Assembly (NCBI GenBank): GCA_964348085.1
Contig: CAYGBI010000003.1
Span: forward strand, 1 to 64,000
Source: VXYL01 sp964348085
Lineage (GTDB): Bacteria; Pseudomonadota; Gammaproteobacteria; Pseudomonadales; Azotimanducaceae
Length of the DNA: 64,000 nucleotides
Reading direction: 5' to 3'
Shown: piece by piece, positions 59,889 to 64,000 of the stretch
Position numbering within the stretch: position 1 is the stretch's first letter
Layout of the letters: each line of letters starts with the position of its first letter
Notes under the pieces: generated by a model
What the model was told of the DNA's origin: nothing
Database searches by the model: none
What the model saw: the letters and a program-made list of their open reading frames with translations, nothing else
Made by a program: the position numbers and the translations under genes

Positions 59889-60797
59889 ATGCCTGACCAA
59901 CTGCCCGCCCTGAGCCTAGCCGCCGTGCCCGGCCGCCGCAAAGCCACCCTGGAACTCGCCAAGGAGATCGAAGCGCGTGGGTTTCCCGGCATCTATTGCC
60001 CGAGCATGAGCGACGGCGTGTCGCTGTGCGGTGCGCTCGCGTTGGTTACCGAGCGCGTGCGTTTCGGCACCAGCATACAGCCCATCTACACCCGCCACGT
60101 GCAGGATTTCGCGCAGGCTGCGAGCTTCATTCACGAGGTCTCCGGCGGGCGCTTCGACTTTGGCATTGGCGTCAGCCACGCCCCGGCCATGAATCGGCTA
60201 GGCGTCGAGACCGGCAAGCCGCTCGGCGACATCCGCCGCTTCGTCGACGAACTCAAAGCGGTGCCCCGCGCCGGCGAGTTGCCGCCCTTGGTGCTCGCCA
60301 CGTTGCGCAAGAAGATGATCCGCCTCTCGGCGGAGATCGCCGACGGTATGGTGTTCGCCAATGGCGCTCGATCGCATATGGCCGATTCGCTGGCCGTGCT
60401 CGACGCGGAGAGTCGAGATGGCGAGCGCTTCTTTATCGGCAACATGATCCCCACTGTCGTCGCGGACGACATCGAGGCCGCCAAGGCGCGCAACCGCCGC
60501 ACGCTCGCAAGTTACGCGGCGTTGCCCAACTATCGGGCGTATTGGAAAGAAGCCGGCTACGTCGAAGAGATGGAAGCCGTGGAGGCGGCGCTGGCCGCCA
60601 AGGACTTCAACCGCGTGCCGGAGTGCCTCTCCGACCGCTGGTTGGCCGACACCACCCTGTTCGGCACCGCGCACCAAGTGCGTGACGGCATCGAGGCGTG
60701 GTTCGACGCCGGCATCAAGACGCCGATCATCGTGCCCTCGTCCGCAAGCGGCGGGCAGTTTCGCGCATTCGAAGAGTTCTTCGCCATCTGGAAGTGA
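59889..60797 (+). CDS. LLM-class (luciferase-like) flavin-dependent oxidoreductase
   Basis: The ATG at 59889 gives 302 aa. GFPGIYCPSMSDGVSLCGALALVTERVRFGTSIQPIYTRHV and SGGRFDFGIGVSHAPA are typical of LLM flavoenzymes (FMN or F420 dependent). GARSHMADSL and the late HQVRDGIEAWFDAGI fit the TIM barrel end. The reaction is not predictable. 75 nt after hisC. Confidence 0.8.
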   Translation: MPDQLPALSLAAVPGRRKATLELAKEIEARGFPGIYCPSMSDGVSLCGALALVTERVRFGTSIQPIYTRHVQDFAQAASFIHEVSGGRFDFGIGVSHAPAMNRLGVETGKPLGDIRRFVDELKAVPRAGELPPLVLATLRKKMIRLSAEIADGMVFANGARSHMADSLAVLDAESRDGERFFIGNMIPTVVADDIEAAKARNRRTLASYAALPNYRAYWKEAGYVEEMEAVEAALAAKDFNRVPECLSDRWLADTTLFGTAHQVRDGIEAWFDAGIKTPIIVPSSASGGQFRAFEEFFAIWK

Positions 60798-60866
60798 ACG
60801 CGCCAGTGAGCTAGGTGCCTGCGGAACCGCTACAATCTCCCCCGCCGCGCAGCGCGAGAACGGCGA

Positions 60867-61340
60867 ATGACGCAACGCATCTGGCTGATTCGGCACGGCA
60901 AGTCGTCGCGTCCGTTCGGCGTTATCGACCACCAGCGCCCGCTGTCCAAGCGAGCGACCGCCGACGCCGCGCTGATTCGCCAGTGGCTGGGCGATGAGCC
61001 CAAGGTGTTCGTCGCCAGCACCGCCCGCCGCGCCTGGGAGACCGCCCAACTCATCGCCGGCGACCGTCCGATAACGACCCGGGAGGAGTTGTATCTCACC
61101 TCGACGGGAGAGTTTCTCGAGGTCGTCGAGGACACCTTGCGTGATTCCGAGTGCGCCGCCTTCGTCGCCCACAACCCCGCCATCACCGTCCTCGTCAACC
61201 GGCTCGCGGGCGAGCAGGTCACCGACAATGTGCCCACGTTGGGCGTGGCCGCTTACGAGCGGCGAGAGCCGAACAGCGCTTGGCGGCTGCGCGGCTACGT
61301 CGCGCCAAAGCAGTTGCGCACGGCCGCCCGACGGAGTTAG
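60867..61340 (+). CDS. sixA: SixA-type phosphohistidine phosphatase
   Basis: The 157-aa protein starts with IRHGK (phospho-acceptor His10 in R9-H-G), then RPLSKRATADA, and VAHNPAITVL with the second catalytic His. This is the compact histidine phosphatase layout of SixA, which removes phosphate from His in phosphorelay proteins. There is no helical lid domain. Confidence 0.82.
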   Translation: MTQRIWLIRHGKSSRPFGVIDHQRPLSKRATADAALIRQWLGDEPKVFVASTARRAWETAQLIAGDRPITTREELYLTSTGEFLEVVEDTLRDSECAAFVAHNPAITVLVNRLAGEQVTDNVPTLGVAAYERREPNSAWRLRGYVAPKQLRTAARRS

Positions 61341-61487
61341 CGCGTAACCGCGGAGGGCGCTGAGGCGGCTTGGCGGGCGGCGGCGGAAGTCCGCACGGAG
61401 GAGCCGAGCGCAGGACTGCGGAACTACAAGCGATACTCCATGCTCGCGACCCATGCGCGAACAGAACGCCGGCGACGTCGATACCTG

Positions 61488-62369
61488 CTAACCAAGACGG
61501 GTTAGCCGCGCCACGAAGAAGCCATCGAATAGGTGATCCGGGAAAATGCGCACCGTGCCGTCAATGCCTCCCGGCGTGACGGGGACATGGGCGAAATCGA
61601 GCGGCTCGACAGCGGCCTGCGGCTCTCGCCGCAGGAGATAGGCGACGACCGCTTCGTTTTCCCGACGCGAGAAAGCGCAGGTGGAGTACACGAGCGCACC
61701 GCGTGGCTTTAGGCAGCGAAACGCCGTGCGCAGGAGGCCGCGTTGCTTGTGCGCGCACTCCTTGGCCTTGCCCGGCGACCAGTAGCGCGTGGTAGCTGCG
61801 TCGTCGGCGCGAAAGCGCGCTTCGGAAGAGCACGGCGCGTCCAGCAAGACGCAGTCAAAGCTCTCGGCGAACTCGCCGCCCAAGCGCCGGCCGTCGGTCC
61901 AGCGGCAACGCGTGTTACGCACGCCGCACCGTTCGAGATTGGCGCGCAGCCGCATATAACGCGCTTTGGCCACATCCACCGCCAAGATCTCACCGGTGTT
62001 GCGCATGGCCGCCGCCATGAGCACCGTTTTGCCGCCGGGTGCCGCAGCCATGTCCAAGACACGCTCGCCGGGCTGCGGATCGAGCGCATGCACGGCGAGG
62101 GCGCTCGACGGGTTGAGCAGATAGATGCGCCCGCTCGCCGCGGCGGAATGCCGGGTCAAACGCGATCGGTGTTCGCCGGCGCACGCGAGAACACCGGCAA
62201 CGCCCGGAACGGGCGATCCCCACGACGGCGCATCCCCGCCCTTGAGCGGGTTCAGCCAATAAGCGACATCCTTGTCGGCGTGCATGGTCTTGACGACGGC
62301 GCACGCACGTTCATGGCCGAGCTCCGCTCGCAGGCGCTCGAGAAAGCGGGGTGGCAAACTCACGCGCAC
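61488..62369 (-). CDS. RsmB/RsmF-type RNA (cytosine-C5) methyltransferase
   Basis: The 293-aa protein has LNPSSALAVHALDPQPGERVLDMAAAPGGKT (SAM motif), the DAPCSS motif and STCAFS, giving the two catalytic cysteines of the NOL1/NOP2/sun family. Its shortness and lack of the extra C-terminal domains of E. coli RsmF suggest an m5C rRNA or tRNA enzyme whose target is open. The 147-nt gap to sixA shows nothing certain. Confidence 0.85.
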   Translation of the reverse strand: MRVSLPPRFLERLRAELGHERACAVVKTMHADKDVAYWLNPLKGGDAPSWGSPVPGVAGVLACAGEHRSRLTRHSAAASGRIYLLNPSSALAVHALDPQPGERVLDMAAAPGGKTVLMAAAMRNTGEILAVDVAKARYMRLRANLERCGVRNTRCRWTDGRRLGGEFAESFDCVLLDAPCSSEARFRADDAATTRYWSPGKAKECAHKQRGLLRTAFRCLKPRGALVYSTCAFSRRENEAVVAYLLRREPQAAVEPLDFAHVPVTPGGIDGTVRIFPDHLFDGFFVARLTRLG

Positions 62370-62400
62370 CCTTCTCGGCTACGCCGCCCCGGGGTTCCGT

Positions 62401-62477
62401 GCGACGCCCCCTCCGGGAGTCGCTCGACGCGCCGAGCGCGCGCTAAAGCGCGAGAAATCAACAAGACAGGGAAGTAG
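62401..62477. repeat. Dispersed intergenic repeat, second copy
   Basis: Aligns with 48412-48487, strongest over the last 47 nt (GCCGAGCG ... GAGAAATCA ... AGACAGG ... TAG). It lies upstream of the methyltransferase gene, directly before a copy of the bipartite repeat. Confidence 0.6.
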
Positions 62478-62483
62478 CCGCAT

Positions 62484-62583
62484 GCCGGACTTGGCCGCGT
62501 TAACCGCGAAGTCCGACTTATACGCAGGGCGGCTTGGGCTCAAGGCGAAGGCGGTGCCGAGAGGCAACGGCTTTCGTGGCGCC
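62484..62583 (+). repeat. Dispersed bipartite repeat, single copy
   Basis: The palindromic module is at 62484-62517 (GGACTT and AAGTCC around CGCG/CGCG) and the second module at 62527-62583, ending GGCTTTCGTGGCGC. It is the least rearranged copy and serves as reference for those at 190-403 and 27818-27952. The 62584-62660 remainder holds only the leader of the next gene. Confidence 0.75.
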
Positions 62584-62660
62584 GGCCCCCGACGTAGCCG
62601 TTGTGCCGATTCGCACATAGCGGTTAAGTTACCGCCTTGAGTGGTCACGGAGTCAACACC

Positions 62661-62873
62661 ATGAGCTTCCTCATTTTTGTCGCCGTCGTAGTGGTGGCCT
62701 ATTACGCTTGGCGTATCGTCGATCAACTGCCCGACATCGCCTATCGGCTGAGCGAGATCCAGCGCGATGTCGCCGATGTGCGCCGTCGACTCGAAGCCGT
62801 CGAAGAACCCGAAGCCGTTGCGCAAGACGGCGAGCAGGCAAGCGAGCAAGAAGAAGAGGAGTCGGCCCAATGA
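62661..62873 (+). CDS. Small single-span membrane protein
   Basis: A 70-aa protein starting at the ATG at 62661 (CGGAG upstream). Residues 2-18 form a hydrophobic helix (FLIFVAVVVVAYYAWRIV), then a polar helix with YRLSEIQRDVADVRRRLEAVEE and a Glu-rich tail. It overlaps the next gene by 4 nt. Family not recognised. Confidence 0.6.
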   Translation: MSFLIFVAVVVVAYYAWRIVDQLPDIAYRLSEIQRDVADVRRRLEAVEEPEAVAQDGEQASEQEEEESAQ

Positions 62874-63775
62874 GCGCCGCCACGCGGAACACCACAAAGA
62901 CCCGTGCGAGGTACATGGTCGCGAGCCTAGTCGTCACAGTCGCAGGAGTCGCCCTCGCTGGCCCCGCGGACCCCTTCGCGGCGGTGGAGATCAAGGCTAT
63001 TCACGTCGCCGGCCACGTACACATGCTGACCGGCGCCGGCGGCAACATCGGCGTTAGCGTCGGCCCGGACGGCGTGCTCATCGTCGACGACCAATTCGCG
63101 CCATTGGCGGAGCGGATTACGGCCGCTATCGACTCGATCGGCGGCGCCGCGCCAAAGTTCGTGTTGAACACGCACTTCCACGGCGACCACACCGGCGGCA
63201 ACCCCTTCTTCGGCGAAGCCGGCGTCATCGTCGCCCATGCCAATGTCCGCGCACGCCTCTTCGACGACATGCCCGCCGTCGGCTTGCCGGTGGTCACTTT
63301 CGAGGACAGTCTACGGCTGCACTTCAACGGCGACGAGATCGACGTCCTTCACCTACCGCACGGCCACACGGACGGCGACAGCATCGTGTGGTTCAAGGAC
63401 GCCAAAGTCATTCACATGGGCGACCACCTCTTCCAAGGTCGCTTCCCATTCGTTGACGTGGCGAACGGCGGCAACGTGGACGGACTCATCGCCAACCTGC
63501 AGACCGTGCTGGACTTCTTGCCCAAGGACACCCAGGTCATACCCGGTCACGGCAACTTGGCGACCGTCGCCGAAATTGGCGAGGCACTAGAAGTGATCTC
63601 GCAGTCGCAAGCGGTGGTACGCCGCGCCCTCGCCAACGACGCGCTCGACGCGCTTAAGCGCGAGGGCTTCGGGCGCTGGACGGGATGGGGCGAGGGCTTC
63701 ATCAGCGAGGAACGGTGGATCGACATCCTCGTCGCCAGCGAGCAAGCGAGCGCATCGACCGAAGTGTCACAGTGA
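62870..63775 (+). CDS. Exported metallo-beta-lactamase-fold hydrolase
   Basis: ATG at 62870 gives 301 aa with a signal peptide (RYMVASLVVTVAGVALA). The zinc motif is H102-FHGDH followed by TGGN, with LPHGHTDGDS, HMGDHLFQGR and PGHG supplying other ligands. This resembles periplasmic MBL-fold (cyclase/SoxH-like) proteins. It probably is not a resistance gene. Coupled to both neighbours by 4-nt overlaps. Confidence 0.82.
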   Translation: MSAATRNTTKTRARYMVASLVVTVAGVALAGPADPFAAVEIKAIHVAGHVHMLTGAGGNIGVSVGPDGVLIVDDQFAPLAERITAAIDSIGGAAPKFVLNTHFHGDHTGGNPFFGEAGVIVAHANVRARLFDDMPAVGLPVVTFEDSLRLHFNGDEIDVLHLPHGHTDGDSIVWFKDAKVIHMGDHLFQGRFPFVDVANGGNVDGLIANLQTVLDFLPKDTQVIPGHGNLATVAEIGEALEVISQSQAVVRRALANDALDALKREGFGRWTGWGEGFISEERWIDILVASEQASASTEVSQ

Positions 63776-64000
63776 CCGACCCCGCGGTGCTCTTGCGCAC
63801 CGACCGAGCCGAAGCGCGACGCCGAGACGATCCGAACGCCAACCTATGCATGTTGGCAACCGTCGCCGACGGCGAGCCGCAGGTGCGCACGCTGGTGTTG
63901 CGCGATGGCCCGGTCTCCGGGCAACGCTTGGCGGTCTTTCTGAACCGCAACAGTCCGAAGCATCGCCAACTCGCCCAGTCGGCGAGTGTACAAGCGCTCG
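63772..64000 (+). CDS. Pyridoxamine 5'-phosphate oxidase-like protein (truncated by window end)
   Basis: The GTG at 63772 overlaps the preceding TGA. The visible 76 residues include MLATVADGEPQVRTLVLRD and F-L-N-R-N-S-P-K-H-R-Q-L, the flavin-binding split-barrel start of PNPOx proteins. Whether it is PdxH itself cannot be told from this fragment. Confidence 0.6.
   Translation, partial: MTDPAVLLRTDRAEARRRDDPNANLCMLATVADGEPQVRTLVLRDGPVSGQRLAVFLNRNSPKHRQLAQSASVQAL

Overview
This GC-rich window (roughly 60-65% GC by eye) comes from a proteobacterium. A gammaproteobacterium is likely, given the fused nuoCD gene, the RhlB-like helicase and SixA, but I cannot place it more precisely. Coding is dense. 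Start codons are mixed (ATG, GTG, TTG) and genes often overlap by 1-8 nt. One run of 100 N (42653-42752) is an assembly gap.

Positions 1-32484 are dominated by a type VI secretion system (T6SS) island. It holds all 13 core components: hcp (two copies), vgrG (two copies), tssA, tssM, tssL, tssK, tssJ, tssH/clpV, tssE, tssF, tssG, tssC and tssB. It opens with a 1975-aa protein that I propose as a secreted effector. Its start resembles the needle repeats at the C-terminus of VgrG, its middle carries tandem acidic Y-x-x-hydrophobic motifs plus proline-rich SH3-type ligands, and its end is a duplicated helical module. Hcp1-Hcp2-VgrG1-VgrG2-DUF2169/pentapeptide protein follow as one operon behind an AT-rich control region. 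tssA-M-L-K-J-H lie on the minus strand, and tssE-F-G are divergent on the plus strand. A recombinase-like DNA-binding gene comes next. The island closes with a pentapeptide protein, an alpha-solenoid protein, tssC and tssB on the minus strand. Several parts are atypical: ClpV lacks its middle coiled-coil domain, TssM has lost its P-loop, and VgrG1 carries an EF-hand insertion.

Positions 32712-36058 hold the selenocysteine module selA-selB-selC; selD and any selenoprotein gene lie elsewhere. Positions 36075-44720 are mixed accessory genes: a small P-loop kinase, a phytanoyl-CoA dioxygenase-like enzyme with an unknown partner, a BtuB-like TonB receptor, a Uma2-family nuclease-fold protein with a repetitive tail, and a secreted alpha/beta hydrolase carrying FG-GAP-like repeats in which the assembly broke.

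Positions 44796-49665 are nuoA-B-CD-E-F of complex I on the minus strand, with no nuoG after nuoF. RNase R follows. Positions 52799-59813 form a tightly coupled plus-strand run: esterase, argC, aminotransferase, RhlB-like helicase, nitrilase, AI-2E-type permease and hisC. The end holds a luciferase-like oxidoreductase, sixA, an RsmB/RsmF-type methyltransferase, a small membrane protein, a metallo-beta-lactamase-fold protein and a truncated pyridoxamine-phosphate-oxidase-like gene.

Two dispersed intergenic repeat families occur. One has a palindromic module (190-403, 27818-27952, 62484-62583). The other has about 76-bp copies (48412-48487, 62401-62477).
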